64,000 bases of DNA from DATKFM01 sp963810485 (GTDB taxonomy: Bacteria > Pseudomonadota > Alphaproteobacteria > Dongiales > Dongiaceae): contig CAWENQ010000003.1 in the NCBI GenBank assembly GCA_963810485.1, positions 930,001 to 994,000 on the forward strand. Direction: 5' to 3'. Shown here one piece after another: positions 25,244-34,398 of this stretch; the first letter of the stretch is position 1; every line of letters starts with the position of its first letter. The position numbers and the translations under genes were made by a program. The notes beneath the pieces were generated by a model. That model was not told where the DNA came from, made no database searches, and worked only from the letters and a program-made list of their open reading frames with translations.

Positions 25244-26305
25244 TCACGCAACCCCCTCCTCACCCTCCTTGATCCACGCATCCAGCAGCGTGTATCCCAC
25301 CGCGAGCACCGTCGGGCCGATGAAGATGCCGATCAGGCCAAATGCGATCAGGCCGCCGATGACGCCGGCGAGGATCAGCAGGATCGGCAGGTCGGCGCCT
25401 CTGCGGATCAGGACCGGGCGGATGAAGTTGTCGATGCCGATGGCCACGACGCTGATGACCAGCAGCACCGTCGCCCAGGTCGTGTCGCCGCTGTAGTACA
25501 TCCAGATGATGGCGGGGATCAGCACCAGCGCGGGGCCAACCTGAGCGATGCAGAGCATGAATATCACGGCGCTGAGCAAGCCCGCGTAAGGCACACCGGC
25601 GATGTAGACTCCGGCGGCGCCGATCGCCGTCTGGATGAAGGCGGTGACGACAACGCCGAGCGCGACGCCTTTAATGGCCGCGGCGGCCAGACGCACCGCC
25701 TCCTCGCCGCGGTCGCCGGCGAGGCGGCGGCCGAAACGGATGACAGCGGCGGCCGCGCGCTCGCCGCTCGCGAACATGATCGCGGAGACTGCCACCGTCA
25801 GCAGGAACTGGACGATGACCATGCCGAAACTGCCGACCGCGCCGACAAACCAGTCGGTGATCATGCTGGTATAGGGCCTGACCTTCTGCAGGATCGCCGG
25901 CACGCCCGCATCCGTGGCGCTCTGCCAGGCCTGGGAGGCCCTGTTGCCGACCAGCGGCACTTCCGCCAGCCAGGCCGGCGGCGGCGGCATTTGCATCGTC
26001 GTGACAAACTCCGCGAAGCCCACGATCTCAGAGGAATGATCGACGATCGTGCCGATGGCGAACCAGAAGGGGATGACGAACAGGACCAGCAGCACCAGCG
26101 TCATAAAGGTCACAGCCAAGCCACGGCTGTTCCAGAGCCGCTGCTGCACCTGCCGCATGATCGGCCAGGTGGCGATGACCAGCGTCATCGCCCAGACCAC
26201 CGCCGGCAGGAACGGGCTGAGGATCCAGAGCGACGCGCCAATAAGCAATCCGAGAAACAGGATCGCGAGCGTGATGCGTGTCAGATCGCTGCGATGTTCG
26301 GCCAT
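25244..26305 (-). CDS. AI-2E family transporter (PerM-like)
   Basis: Inner-membrane protein of 353 residues with about eight hydrophobic segments. Two hydrophobic pairs at the N-terminus are followed by a soluble stretch and a C-terminal cluster including PALVLIPAIIWMYYSG and GGLIAFGLIGIFIGPTVLAV. The family (formerly UPF0118) includes the TqsA autoinducer-2 exporter and Na+/H+ exchangers; the substrate here cannot be assigned. It is a single gene on the minus strand. Confidence 0.85.
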   Translation of the reverse strand: MAEHRSDLTRITLAILFLGLLIGASLWILSPFLPAVVWAMTLVIATWPIMRQVQQRLWNSRGLAVTFMTLVLLVLFVIPFWFAIGTIVDHSSEIVGFAEFVTTMQMPPPPAWLAEVPLVGNRASQAWQSATDAGVPAILQKVRPYTSMITDWFVGAVGSFGMVIVQFLLTVAVSAIMFASGERAAAAVIRFGRRLAGDRGEEAVRLAAAAIKGVALGVVVTAFIQTAIGAAGVYIAGVPYAGLLSAVIFMLCIAQVGPALVLIPAIIWMYYSGDTTWATVLLVISVVAIGIDNFIRPVLIRRGADLPILLILAGVIGGLIAFGLIGIFIGPTVLAVGYTLLDAWIKEGEEGVA

Positions 26306-26484
26306 GACCGGTCCCCTCTGCTGCCCTGCCCGGCCCCCGGGGCGTGTCGGTCATACTAGGCGTAGGGCGCACACAAGGAAACCGCCGATGAACAGCGATA
26401 GACCCCGACGGATAGATCGGCGGCCGCAGGCAGATCGCGAGGCGACCTTGCCGAGGTCGCCCTATAGATCAACAATGTTCCCGA

Positions 26485-27297
26485 TCACACCCGAAACAAT
26501 CGCCCAAACCCCGGGACCGGCTCGCCATAGCCCGCCAGCCGCAGGCAGTGCCAGGCCAGCGCGTGGTTGCTGGAGGTCACCGGCTTGCCCAGCTCTTTCT
26601 CAAGCCCTTCGACGATATCAGCGACCCGCAAACTCGTGCAGGAGACGAACACGCCATCCACCGACGGCTCCCGCGCCAGGTCGCGCACCGCGTCCTTGAT
26701 CGAGTCCTGGGAGATGCGCGCCACTTCGTTGTCGTTCTCGTGGTTGAAGGAGCCCATGACCGGCACGGCGATGCCCCGCGCCTCGACGAAGCGGCGGAGC
26801 ATCTGGTTGACCTCCTCCACATACGGCGTCAGCAGGGCGATGCGCTTGGCCCCGAGCCTCTTCAGCCCATCGATGGCCGCGGTAATCGGCGTGGTGCAGG
26901 CCACACCCGGCCGCGCCTCGCGGATCCGCTCGAACACTTTGTCTTCTCCGATCACCACAGTGCCCGAAGTACAGCCATAGGCGATGACATCGAACTTCAT
27001 GCCCGGCAGGATGATGCCGGCAGCGGCGGCCATGCCCTTTTCCATCTCCGCCAGGGTCTCCGCATTGATCTCCGCGGCATTCTGAATGCGGCTCTCATAG
27101 AGCGCGACACCCTGCACTTTGCCGAACACCTGGCGGAACTCATGCTCGATGGTGTGGTCGGTGGCCAGCACGATCAGCCCCACCCGCCCGCGCGCGGCAA
27201 TGCCCTGGTCGAGTTGGAACTTCATGTGCGTCTTGCTGACGACGCCATCGGGCGAGCGGCTCTCGGCGGGAATGGGGCGCAGGGCGGTCTGGTTCAT
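26485..27297 (-). CDS. Maleate isomerase/Asp-Glu racemase family protein
   Basis: A 270-residue enzyme of the aspartate/glutamate racemase superfamily. Two catalytic-type cysteines are present: in IAYGCTSGT and in GVFVSCTSLRV. This spacing is that of maleate cis-trans isomerases and arylmalonate decarboxylases. RVGLIVLATDHTIEHEFRQ is the usual first strand and loop, and ITAAIDGLKRLGAKRIALLTPY is the domain linker. It likely isomerises or decarboxylates a dicarboxylate. The start at 27297 follows GAAG upstream; the extension to 27336 is less likely. Confidence 0.8.
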   Translation of the reverse strand: MNQTALRPIPAESRSPDGVVSKTHMKFQLDQGIAARGRVGLIVLATDHTIEHEFRQVFGKVQGVALYESRIQNAAEINAETLAEMEKGMAAAAGIILPGMKFDVIAYGCTSGTVVIGEDKVFERIREARPGVACTTPITAAIDGLKRLGAKRIALLTPYVEEVNQMLRRFVEARGIAVPVMGSFNHENDNEVARISQDSIKDAVRDLAREPSVDGVFVSCTSLRVADIVEGLEKELGKPVTSSNHALAWHCLRLAGYGEPVPGFGRLFRV

Positions 27298-27504
27298 GGT
27301 CCAAGCCTTCTTCGGGTGTGGCAAGCTGCTGATCATCGGCCACCTACTATATCGATGTCGGCGTACCGGCCGCCAGGCCGATCTGAGAAAGGCGCTGGAA
27401 GAGTGCCGGCAGAATGATTACGGACCGCGCTGGCTACTTCATCGAGTGGACACTGGCATATGCAGGGCAAACGCTGTGGCGATGGAAGGCCTTCAGGTCG
27501 CTTA

Positions 27505-27879
27505 ATGGCAGCCATAACACTGCTGGCTCTGCGTCGCGAACGCGGCACTATCCTTGTGGAGCAAGGGAAATTCGAACTTGCCCTCGCCGATTTTGAGCGC
27601 ATCGTCAGGGAACACAGCGACTTCCCCGGCGCCTATCTCGGGCGCGCGAAGGCACTCATCGGCCTAGGCGAATTCGAGCGGGCACTTGCCGATCTCGATG
27701 CCGCGGAGAATGGCGATGGCAATCAACTCAGCATCGCCTATCATCGTGGGCGGACTTACCTGTTCCTCCAGCGGAACGACGACGCAATTGGAGCAAGCAA
27801 GCCTGCGATGATTCCGAAAGACCAGGCAACTAGCCTCATCCGTAGCAGTGATTTCATGAATGCCTGGCCATCAGCATGA
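27505..27879 (+). CDS. Small TPR-repeat protein
   Basis: A 124-residue protein with two to three tetratricopeptide repeats: ERGTILVEQGKFELALADFE, AYLGRAKALIGLGEFERALADLD and AYHRGRTYLFLQRNDDAIG. The last 25 residues do not continue the repeat and overlap a possible gene on the other strand, so the reading frame may be disturbed near 27810. TPR units mediate protein contacts; no partner is evident. The start is the ATG at 27505; the function is unknown. Confidence 0.55.
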   Translation: MAAITLLALRRERGTILVEQGKFELALADFERIVREHSDFPGAYLGRAKALIGLGEFERALADLDAAENGDGNQLSIAYHRGRTYLFLQRNDDAIGASKPAMIPKDQATSLIRSSDFMNAWPSA

Positions 27880-28186
27880 GTGCCGGTTCTAGTATTCAGT
27901 GCGCGTATCAGAATTCCCCATCCGGCTGCCCCTGTTACTCCCCAGTACGCGGCGACAGCCACCATGCCGACCTGCCATCCCAATAACTGACAAGCAAACA
28001 CACCTGTTGAGCTCACAAAGACCCAGTTTGGCAAATTTCGGTTCATCCTGACGACAAGAGCACAGAACCCGATAAAAATCGGCAGGCTTAGATACCAATT
28101 GGCGTTGAGCCAGAGCGGACATCGCGGACAGCGTACCAATCATCCAAAATTAGAACGATCAGTAGTATCGTTATTGCCGTAGACAT
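27756..28186 (-). pseudogene. Possible small membrane protein, frameshifted
   Basis: The segment at 27889-28110 encodes hydrophobic helices LSLPIFIGFCALVV and VFVSSTGVFACQLLGW, with MVAVAAYWGVTGAAG after. It lacks a good start in its own frame. Just upstream the ATG at 28186 opens MSTAITILLIVLILDDWYA in another frame, a plausible first helix. One base shift near 28100 would join them. The 3' end overlaps the TPR gene on the other strand and is uncertain. Confidence 0.35.
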
Positions 28187-28383
28187 CGTTGCTGCCCCTG
28201 TGTGCTCGCGACAAATCGGCCGGTGCGCTTCGTTCTGGCACGCGGCTTTTCTTTGCGCTCACGCTTGGCGTGAACTCCGGTCTCTAATTTGCCATGCCAC
28301 AATTTCATAGGCGTTGTACACATCGTCGAATGCTGTTGTCATGGGCGGATCACGGTTCAACCAGGAGGAAGAGGAGAACAATC

Positions 28384-28675
28384 ATGTTGAACTCGTAAAT
28401 CCTGCCGCTTTGCCGTAGTCACAGCCGCGCTGGGGATATTGGGAGTCGGTTTCGCCTATGCCCAGTCCGCGGACGATCCGATGAGGGATTGTGAAGGTCT
28501 CTACGACGCGTTCAGCAACTATTCCACCACGCTCGACGACCCCGATAAGGACGAGGCAAAAGCCATGGCGGAAGAAGGCCTCAACCGATGCAAGAACGAC
28601 AAGCACGAAGAGGGAATCTGGCAGATCAGCAAGGCCATCGGCATCATGCATGACGGCAAGCCGTCAAAGAAGTAG
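28384..28675 (+). pseudogene. Small secreted protein, frameshift just after start
   Basis: A protein of about 96 residues. The ATG at 28384 follows a strong Shine-Dalgarno (aggaggaagaggag) but meets a stop after four codons. Dropping one A of the gaac at 28389-28392 gives TRKSCRFAVVTAALGILGVG with cleavage after AYA, a good signal peptide, and then QSADDPMRDCEGLYDAF to the stop at 28675. The mature part is acidic and helical with two cysteines (DCEG, RCKND). The function is unknown. Confidence 0.6.
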
Positions 28676-28696
28676 CAATCGCCGCATTCCTCGCCG

Positions 28697-29635
28697 TCAC
28701 CTTGAAAACGACAGGATGTAGTAGAGCAGCAGCGGCAGGGTGACGAAGGAAATCAGGGTCGACAGCACCACGGCGCCCGCCACCTCCTCCGGCTCCCGGC
28801 GGTAGAGCTGGGCAAACAGGTAGTTGAAAACCGCCACGGGCATGGCGCATTGGATCGCCAGCACGCCCTGCCCCATGGGGCCGAGGTTGAAGATCCAGCC
28901 GGCGGCCAGGCCGATCAGTGCGCCCGGCACCAGCCGCACCAGCGACAGCGTCAGGCTGCGGCCCAAGCTCACGATCCGCAGCTTGCTGAGGGAGACGCCC
29001 AGGGTGATCAGCATCAGCGGGATCACCAGCCCGCCCAGCAGGCCCGTGGTGTTGGCCACCCATTCCGGCACCGGGATATGCAGGACCAGCACCAGGATCG
29101 CCACCGCCACCGCATAGAGCAGCGGCATCCGCAGCAAGCGCTGCCAATTGGCATGACCGGCGGCGATGCCGACGCCGACGGTGAACTGCAGCGAGGCGGA
29201 GATGGCGAAAACCACGATCGCTAGCGCCAGCCCCTGCTCGCCGAAGGCGAACAGCGATAGCGGCAAGCCCATGTTGCCGGTGTTGGGAAACATCACCGCC
29301 GGCAGGTAGGAATGGAACGGCAGGCCCATGGTCCTCAGGACCGCCATGCCGACAACAGCGAAGGCGGCGAAGCAGGCGAAGGTGGCGATTACCATGTCGC
29401 CCAACGCGCCAAGGTCCGTCTCCAACGCGGTCAGCGTGGAGAACACCAGGCAGGGCGTGCCGATGGTGGTGACGATGGCGGTGAGGAACTCGGACTCGAA
29501 CGGCCGCTCCAGACGGCCCCAGAGGAAGCCGATGCCCGAACAGACGAGGATCGGCGCGACGATGGCCGCGAGTTCGGCGAACACGGACGAGAAACCCCTG
29601 GTGGTAGAGTGCGAGGCGCGCTTCCTACCAGCCAC
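28697..29635 (-). CDS. AEC family transporter (auxin efflux carrier type)
   Basis: Inner-membrane carrier of 312 residues with about ten hydrophobic segments arranged as an inverted repeat. Characteristic pieces are APILVCSGIGFLWGR at the start, MFPNTGNMGLPLSLFAFG with the conserved N-x-G-N-x-G-x-P pattern, and the second-half AIQCAMPVAVFNYLFAQLY. The family includes malonate/malate carriers and auxin efflux proteins; the substrate is unknown. An internal start after the Ser/Thr/Arg-rich first 15 residues is possible. Confidence 0.85.
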   Translation of the reverse strand: MAGRKRASHSTTRGFSSVFAELAAIVAPILVCSGIGFLWGRLERPFESEFLTAIVTTIGTPCLVFSTLTALETDLGALGDMVIATFACFAAFAVVGMAVLRTMGLPFHSYLPAVMFPNTGNMGLPLSLFAFGEQGLALAIVVFAISASLQFTVGVGIAAGHANWQRLLRMPLLYAVAVAILVLVLHIPVPEWVANTTGLLGGLVIPLMLITLGVSLSKLRIVSLGRSLTLSLVRLVPGALIGLAAGWIFNLGPMGQGVLAIQCAMPVAVFNYLFAQLYRREPEEVAGAVVLSTLISFVTLPLLLYYILSFSR

Positions 29636-29657
29636 CAGGGGGCGATGACAACGCTCG

Positions 29658-30710
29658 TTACGGCGAGGTGAACTTCAATTTTAGTGTCGTGCCAGGCTGC
29701 GGCTGCTTGTCCGGCGCCTTGAAGCCGCCGATACCGGCTTTGCCGTCGCCATTGCAGTCGATCTGCACATTGACGCGGATCCAATAGCCGTTTTTCTCGT
29801 CGCTCTCGCTGACCTGCTTGTTAGCATCGAACACGACTTTGATCATGTTCTGCCCTTCATGGAGCTGGATACCGAACTGGTGCCAGTCGATGTAGTCCTT
29901 TGCCGCCAACCCCGCCGGCACATTGTGAGTGTGGACCAGCGCATTGTCGCGATAGACCTTGGTCACGAACGGACCGGCCGCGAACGCGCCCTTGTTGAAG
30001 GTGCGGTAGGCCGCGGGCGAGAAGCTGCAGAGATTGTGCTGAGGCCCCTGCATAGTGGCATCGGCCAATGCGGGATTTTTGATCGTCTTGGTGCTTCCCC
30101 ACTTCAAGGGCCCGCTTTTCAGCACGAACCCGAGCGTGGTCGGGATGATGTCGGGCAATCCCGCCACGACCACGCCGACCTGCACAATGCCCGCGTCGTC
30201 GTCCTGCGGCGGAGTCTGAGTCAGGGTGCCCGGACCCTTGGGAACCGGCGTGCCGACAGCGGAGGCAAGCACGGTCTTCATGACGGCGGCAGAGTTGTTC
30301 ACCTCGACATCCTCGTCGACGTCATTGCCGGCATCGACGACCACCGACAGCGTGTAGTTTCCGGCGGACCAGTCGAGCTCGTCCCAGAATGCCAGCCCGT
30401 GATCGAAGGTTTCGCCCGGCTGCAGGCCCGGCAGATTGATTGTGACAGCATCCGGATAGGCCGGATTTTCGTAAGCAGCCATGCCGGCGGCCTCGGCGCA
30501 ACCGCCGCCGCCGTTCTTGCTGCAGACAATGGTGATGTGAGCCGGACCGCTGGCCTCGTCGCCTTGGTTGACCGCGCCGATGTGCCCGCCAACCGCCAGG
30601 TTCTCGGTGGCCGGCACCAAATCTGAATCGGCCAGTGCCGCCGTCCCGGGCGCCAAAAAGCACGTCGTTATCGCCGTGGCGGCGAGATAGCGAATTGATT
30701 TCAGTTGCAT
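29658..30710 (-). CDS. Exported CARDB-like repeat protein
   Basis: A 350-residue secreted protein. The signal peptide is MQLKSIRYLAATAITTCFLAPGTAALA. Two immunoglobulin-like segments follow. The first includes DWSAGNYTLSVVVDAGNDVDEDVEVNN and the second HEGQNMIKVVFDANKQVSESDEKN, the CARDB/APHP pattern of a strand ending in D-a-x-x-x-v-x-E-s-x-E-x-N. Such domains are adhesive or matrix proteins at the cell surface. Three cysteines and no anchor. Function is inferred only from fold. Confidence 0.7.
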   Translation of the reverse strand: MQLKSIRYLAATAITTCFLAPGTAALADSDLVPATENLAVGGHIGAVNQGDEASGPAHITIVCSKNGGGGCAEAAGMAAYENPAYPDAVTINLPGLQPGETFDHGLAFWDELDWSAGNYTLSVVVDAGNDVDEDVEVNNSAAVMKTVLASAVGTPVPKGPGTLTQTPPQDDDAGIVQVGVVVAGLPDIIPTTLGFVLKSGPLKWGSTKTIKNPALADATMQGPQHNLCSFSPAAYRTFNKGAFAAGPFVTKVYRDNALVHTHNVPAGLAAKDYIDWHQFGIQLHEGQNMIKVVFDANKQVSESDEKNGYWIRVNVQIDCNGDGKAGIGGFKAPDKQPQPGTTLKLKFTSP

Positions 30711-30855
30711 GGCCTGTCTCCCAAGCGATTAACCTTTGCCGGCCGTTCTGCCGGCTGATCACACATGGGTCGGCCAGTATCGCCGCGAGGTTCAAACGGC
30801 CCCGCACTGCACGAAATCGAAGTTGTGACTAGGCTTTAGGGATTTTCGGACGGGA

Positions 30856-31017
30856 TCAGGTCTTCGCCGGATCCGGCGGATCGCCCAGGGTGCATTCCAG
30901 CTCCGAAGCTGCGGCGGCATTGACCGGTGCGGCGTCCTGCGCTGCAACAGGCTTCAGCGTCTCCACCACTTCCTGCAGGCTGCGAAGCGGTTTGCGCAGA
31001 TAGGGACTGATGTCCAT
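30856..31017 (-). CDS. 53-residue small protein with strong ribosome site
   Basis: Short ORF not long enough for usual gene lists: MDISPYLRKPLRSLQEVVET begins it and it ends at the TGA at 30856-30858. AGAGGAG lies five bases before the ATG at 31017, a strong ribosome site. The predicted product is soluble, helical at the start and Ala/Pro/Asp-rich at the end, with one cysteine. No family recognised. It is upstream of, and in the same orientation as, the CARDB-like gene. Confidence 0.5.
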   Translation of the reverse strand: MDISPYLRKPLRSLQEVVETLKPVAAQDAAPVNAAAASELECTLGDPPDPAKT

Positions 31018-31190
31018 CGCCGCTCCTCTGTTGATCGTGCAGGTGTCCCGACGTCGGATGGGAGGCTAGCATCCCGTCTCATCACTGTCCCCTTGTGGAA
31101 AGCGGGGATTATGGCGATAACCCCGGCCGGCGGTTGAAGCTAATGTTCTGGAAAATCGACCTTTCTCCGAAGAGAAGTTAAAATCCGAAA

Positions 31191-32795
31191 TTGACCATGA
31201 CCAGCAACCTGACATGCGGCCAGGCCGCCATCGCATTGCTCGAACGCTACGGCGTCGACACCGTATTCGGCATTCCCGGCGTGCATACCCTGGAGTTCTA
31301 TCGTGGCCTCGCCGCCTCCAACATCCGGCACATCGCCGTGCGCCATGAACAGGGTGCCGGCTTCATGGCCGACGGCTATGCCCGCGCTTCCGGCCGGCCT
31401 GGAGTTTGCGTTCTGATTACGGGACCCGGCGTGACGAACGCCGCCACGCCCATCGGCCAAGCTTTTACGGACTCCGCGCCAATGCTGGTGCTGTCCTCGG
31501 TGAACGCCACCGGCGATCTGGGCAAGGGCCGCGGCAAGCTCCATGAGATCACCAACCAGCAGGCGGTCATGGCGCCGCTGACCGCCTTCAGCCGCACCGT
31601 GCGCAACGCCAATGAGCTGATGCCGGCCTTCGCCGATGCCTTCCGGGTGTTCGAATCCCAGCGGCCGCGGCCGGTGCACATCGAGATCCCGCTGGATGTC
31701 ATGGCCTCCACGGGTCCGGCGCTCAAGGACCGCGGACCTAAATCCCAGCCGCCGGCTCCCGACGCCCAGGCGGTGAACGCCGCGGTGCGCCTGATCGACG
31801 CGGCGCAACGGCTGGTGATCCTCAATGGCGGCGGCGCCAGCGAGTGCGGCGACCTGCTGCAAACCCTGCTGGAAAAGCGCCGCGGTGCGCTGATCCCCAC
31901 CACCGCCGCCAAAGGCGTGGTGCCGGACAGCCATCCGCGCAGCGTCGGCTCCTCTCTGGTGCTGGAGGCCACCCAGGACCTGGTGAAGAGCGCCGACGTG
32001 GTGGTGGCCGTGGGTACCGAACTCGGCGAGACCGACTCCTGGGTCGAGCGCCTGCCCTTTACCGGCAAGCTTGTGCGCATCGACATCGACCCCGCCTGCA
32101 TCGTTCGCGACTACCGGCCCGACGCGGCGATCCTGGCCGACGCCCGTGCCGCGCTCGAGGCGCTGGTGCCCCAGATCGCCGCACTGACCCAAGGCGGCAT
32201 CGACGAGGCGGAAATCAAGGCGCTCCGGGCCCGCAACCGCGACGCCCTGCCGCCGTTGAAGCAGAAGCACCTCAAGGTGCTGGACGCGCTGCGGGCAGCA
32301 CTGCCGGTGGACGGTATCGTTGTTTCCGACATGACCCAGATCGCTTACACGGCCACCTACACCTTCCCCAGCGAGCGGCCGCGATCCTATTACCATCCTT
32401 CGGGCTACGGCACCCTGGGCTATGCCCTGCCGGCCGCCATCGGCGCCAAGATCGCGGCCCCGGAGCGGGCCGTGGTGGCCGTGGCCGGCGATACCGGCTT
32501 GCTGTTCACGGTCCAGGAGTTGGCGACAGCCGTGGAGTACAAGCTGCCCATTCCGATCCTGCTCTGGAACAACGACGCCCTGGGCCAGATTGCCGGCGAC
32601 ATGGTCGAACTCGGCATCCCCGAAATCGGCGTCAAGCTGCGCAATCCGGACTTCCTGGCGCTCGGCAAGTCGTTCGGCTGCCGCGCCGTGCGGCCGGCCA
32701 ACCTCAAAGCCCTGACGCGGGAAATCGAGCAAGCCTTTGGCCGGGAAGGCCCAACCCTGATCGAGGTGCGCGAGGACGCCGAGTACCTGGCCTAG
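31191..32795 (+). CDS. aruI: ThDP-dependent enzyme, 5-guanidino-2-oxopentanoate decarboxylase-like
   Basis: Thiamin diphosphate enzyme of 534 residues with the three acetolactate synthase-like domains. The catalytic glutamate is in AVRHEQGAGFMADGYARASG. The Mg/ThDP-binding motif runs from AVAGDTGLLFTVQELATAVE to LLWNND (the GD-x25-N pattern). The residue pattern FGIPGVHTLEFYRGL and HEQGAGFMADGYA resembles AruI, which decarboxylates 5-guanidino-2-oxopentanoate in arginine transaminase catabolism. Alternatively it is another acetolactate synthase-like decarboxylase. The D-amino acid dehydrogenase 9 kb away could supply the keto acid from D-arginine, but there is no direct link. Confidence 0.7.
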   Translation: MTMTSNLTCGQAAIALLERYGVDTVFGIPGVHTLEFYRGLAASNIRHIAVRHEQGAGFMADGYARASGRPGVCVLITGPGVTNAATPIGQAFTDSAPMLVLSSVNATGDLGKGRGKLHEITNQQAVMAPLTAFSRTVRNANELMPAFADAFRVFESQRPRPVHIEIPLDVMASTGPALKDRGPKSQPPAPDAQAVNAAVRLIDAAQRLVILNGGGASECGDLLQTLLEKRRGALIPTTAAKGVVPDSHPRSVGSSLVLEATQDLVKSADVVVAVGTELGETDSWVERLPFTGKLVRIDIDPACIVRDYRPDAAILADARAALEALVPQIAALTQGGIDEAEIKALRARNRDALPPLKQKHLKVLDALRAALPVDGIVVSDMTQIAYTATYTFPSERPRSYYHPSGYGTLGYALPAAIGAKIAAPERAVVAVAGDTGLLFTVQELATAVEYKLPIPILLWNNDALGQIAGDMVELGIPEIGVKLRNPDFLALGKSFGCRAVRPANLKALTREIEQAFGREGPTLIEVREDAEYLA

Positions 32796-32961
32796 GGACG
32801 AAGGTTAACGAACCGCGCTCAACCATGTTCGTAAACCATTACTATTTCTTGCATTTTTCTCCAGTATAAGCGACGATTTTTATCAATTCGAGTGGCGCTG
32901 GGTAGGCGCCGCCGACGGCCGAAAGAAGCCGGACCTTATACGTGGTGGGAAACGCCGGGCC

Positions 32962-33678
32962 ATGCTCTCGCCCGAACAACTTCGCGGACATGAAGATGTC
33001 CTGGACGATCCGCGCGCGCGGTTCAACCGGCTGTGCGAGGCGTTGATCCTGAGCGTCAGCCACAATTCGCGGCTGTCGCTGCGGATGGTGCAGGAGATTC
33101 ATTCCCTCGCCCAGCATATCGGCGTAGACGGCGCCGCGAAGGACATGGCCATGAACGCGTCAACTTCACAGGCTTCAACCCATGGATTCACCGCGCTCGC
33201 GCCGGACCATGAAACTGCCGAGCGCACTGCACCGGCGTTCCGCATCCGCCTGCCGGGCCAGGGACGCGGCGAGAATCCGTTCGCCTCTATCCTCGATGAG
33301 CTGGCGGGCGTGCGCCAGTCGGTGCAGATGGCCCATGCGGCGATGACGGCACAGCCGGCGGCAGCGACCCAGCCGGCGCGTCCGCCGGCGCCGGTGGCCG
33401 TCGCTCCTGCAGCCGAACCTTCGCCCTCGCCGGATTTCGTGAATCGTCTGAAAGCCGCGGTGGCACAGCAGAACAGCGTGCTCGAGGATCTGGTCGCCGG
33501 CTACAAGAACAACTGCGCCGAACTGCTGCGGCTGGAAGACGAGATGGTGCGCCGTGCCGACGGCCGGACTCTGGCGGCCGAACTGGAGCAGTTGCGCCTG
33601 ACCATCCACAGGCAGGAACAGCATCTGCTGGCCCTGGCCCTGGCCGTGAAGCGTCTTGCCGCAGTGCTGACGGGATAG
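32962..33678 (+). CDS. Coiled-coil protein of unknown function
   Basis: A 238-residue protein I do not recognise. It has an N-terminal helical segment, a low-complexity Ala/Pro hinge (about residues 130-155), and a long C-terminal helix from FVNRLKAAVAQQNSVLEDLV to the end with heptad-like leucines. It has no signal peptide and no cysteine-rich motif. It lies at the left edge of the FecR cluster, convergent with the first FecR gene. Confidence 0.55.
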   Translation: MLSPEQLRGHEDVLDDPRARFNRLCEALILSVSHNSRLSLRMVQEIHSLAQHIGVDGAAKDMAMNASTSQASTHGFTALAPDHETAERTAPAFRIRLPGQGRGENPFASILDELAGVRQSVQMAHAAMTAQPAAATQPARPPAPVAVAPAAEPSPSPDFVNRLKAAVAQQNSVLEDLVAGYKNNCAELLRLEDEMVRRADGRTLAAELEQLRLTIHRQEQHLLALALAVKRLAAVLTG

Positions 33679-33687
33679 CGGTGCCGC

Positions 33688-34368
33688 CTACTGCGAACTG
33701 CCTCGCTTTGTCGTTTTCGAGTTGATCTTGGAACTGTCGCCGATACCCGGATCGTTCGGCGGCCGCGTCGCATCGAGTTCGATACCGCCGGCAGCAGGCG
33801 CTTTCACTATCTCGGTCGCGCCAACCGTCGCCGATCCGCCATCGACGGCAGAGGTCACGTCGACCTCACCCTCCTGAACCCAGACGACGGTCTCGCCATT
33901 GCGGTCGACCCACACGGAGAAAGTCGTGCCGCGCGCAACGATACTGGCGGTTGGCGTCTGCACGCGGAATTTCTTGTTCTTCGCCTTGCCGGTGACGAAG
34001 CGGCAAACCCCCTTCGACAACGACGCAAGAAACTGCAGGGATCCTGCCAAATCCTCGTAGACGAATTCGTCGACGACCATCTGCGTGGCCGATCCCAGGC
34101 GCAGGACGGTCTCGTCCATCAGTTCAACATGCAGCGCGCCATCGGCGACAGTCTCCAGCCGGTCCAGCACATAGACGGGGGCGGACATGAAAAGATCGCG
34201 CCGCGCGGCACCATCGGGTGCGGTGCCATACGCCCAAACCTTCAGAGCCACGACATCGCCGGCGACGGCGGCTTGCGCCGCCGTAGGTCTTCCCGACATC
34301 GCAAAGAACAGTGCAGATATCGTCGCGGCGCCGCAGAACTTGCGGCGCCCCCAGAGAAATTGATTCAT
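33688..34368 (-). CDS. FecR-domain exported protein 1
   Basis: A 226-residue secreted FecR-domain protein. The N-terminus MNQFLWGRRKFCGAATISALFF has a twin-arginine-like RRKFCG before a hydrophobic stretch, so Tat or Sec export to the periplasm is likely. The FecR core follows: DGALHVELMDETVLRLGSA, KGVCRFVTGKA, FRVQTPTASIVARGTTFSV and TVVWVQEGEVDV, the beta-strands with the conserved T-P-T-x-x-x-x-R-G-T. In iron systems FecR signals from a TonB receptor to an ECF sigma factor, but no sigma or receptor gene lies here. It is the only one of the four FecR proteins without an acidic tail. The start is 30 bases before the next FecR gene's stop. Confidence 0.8.
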   Translation of the reverse strand: MNQFLWGRRKFCGAATISALFFAMSGRPTAAQAAVAGDVVALKVWAYGTAPDGAARRDLFMSAPVYVLDRLETVADGALHVELMDETVLRLGSATQMVVDEFVYEDLAGSLQFLASLSKGVCRFVTGKAKNKKFRVQTPTASIVARGTTFSVWVDRNGETVVWVQEGEVDVTSAVDGGSATVGATEIVKAPAAGGIELDATRPPNDPGIGDSSKINSKTTKRGSSQ

Positions 34369-34398
34369 GATTCGATCAATTAGATGGAGCTTGCCGGA

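Noticed and set aside
28384..28400. Programmed +1/-1 frameshifting in the split genes
   Set aside because: The sites differ from gene to gene, lack a common slippery heptamer or downstream knot, and occur in unrelated families. Indel error or decay is simpler.
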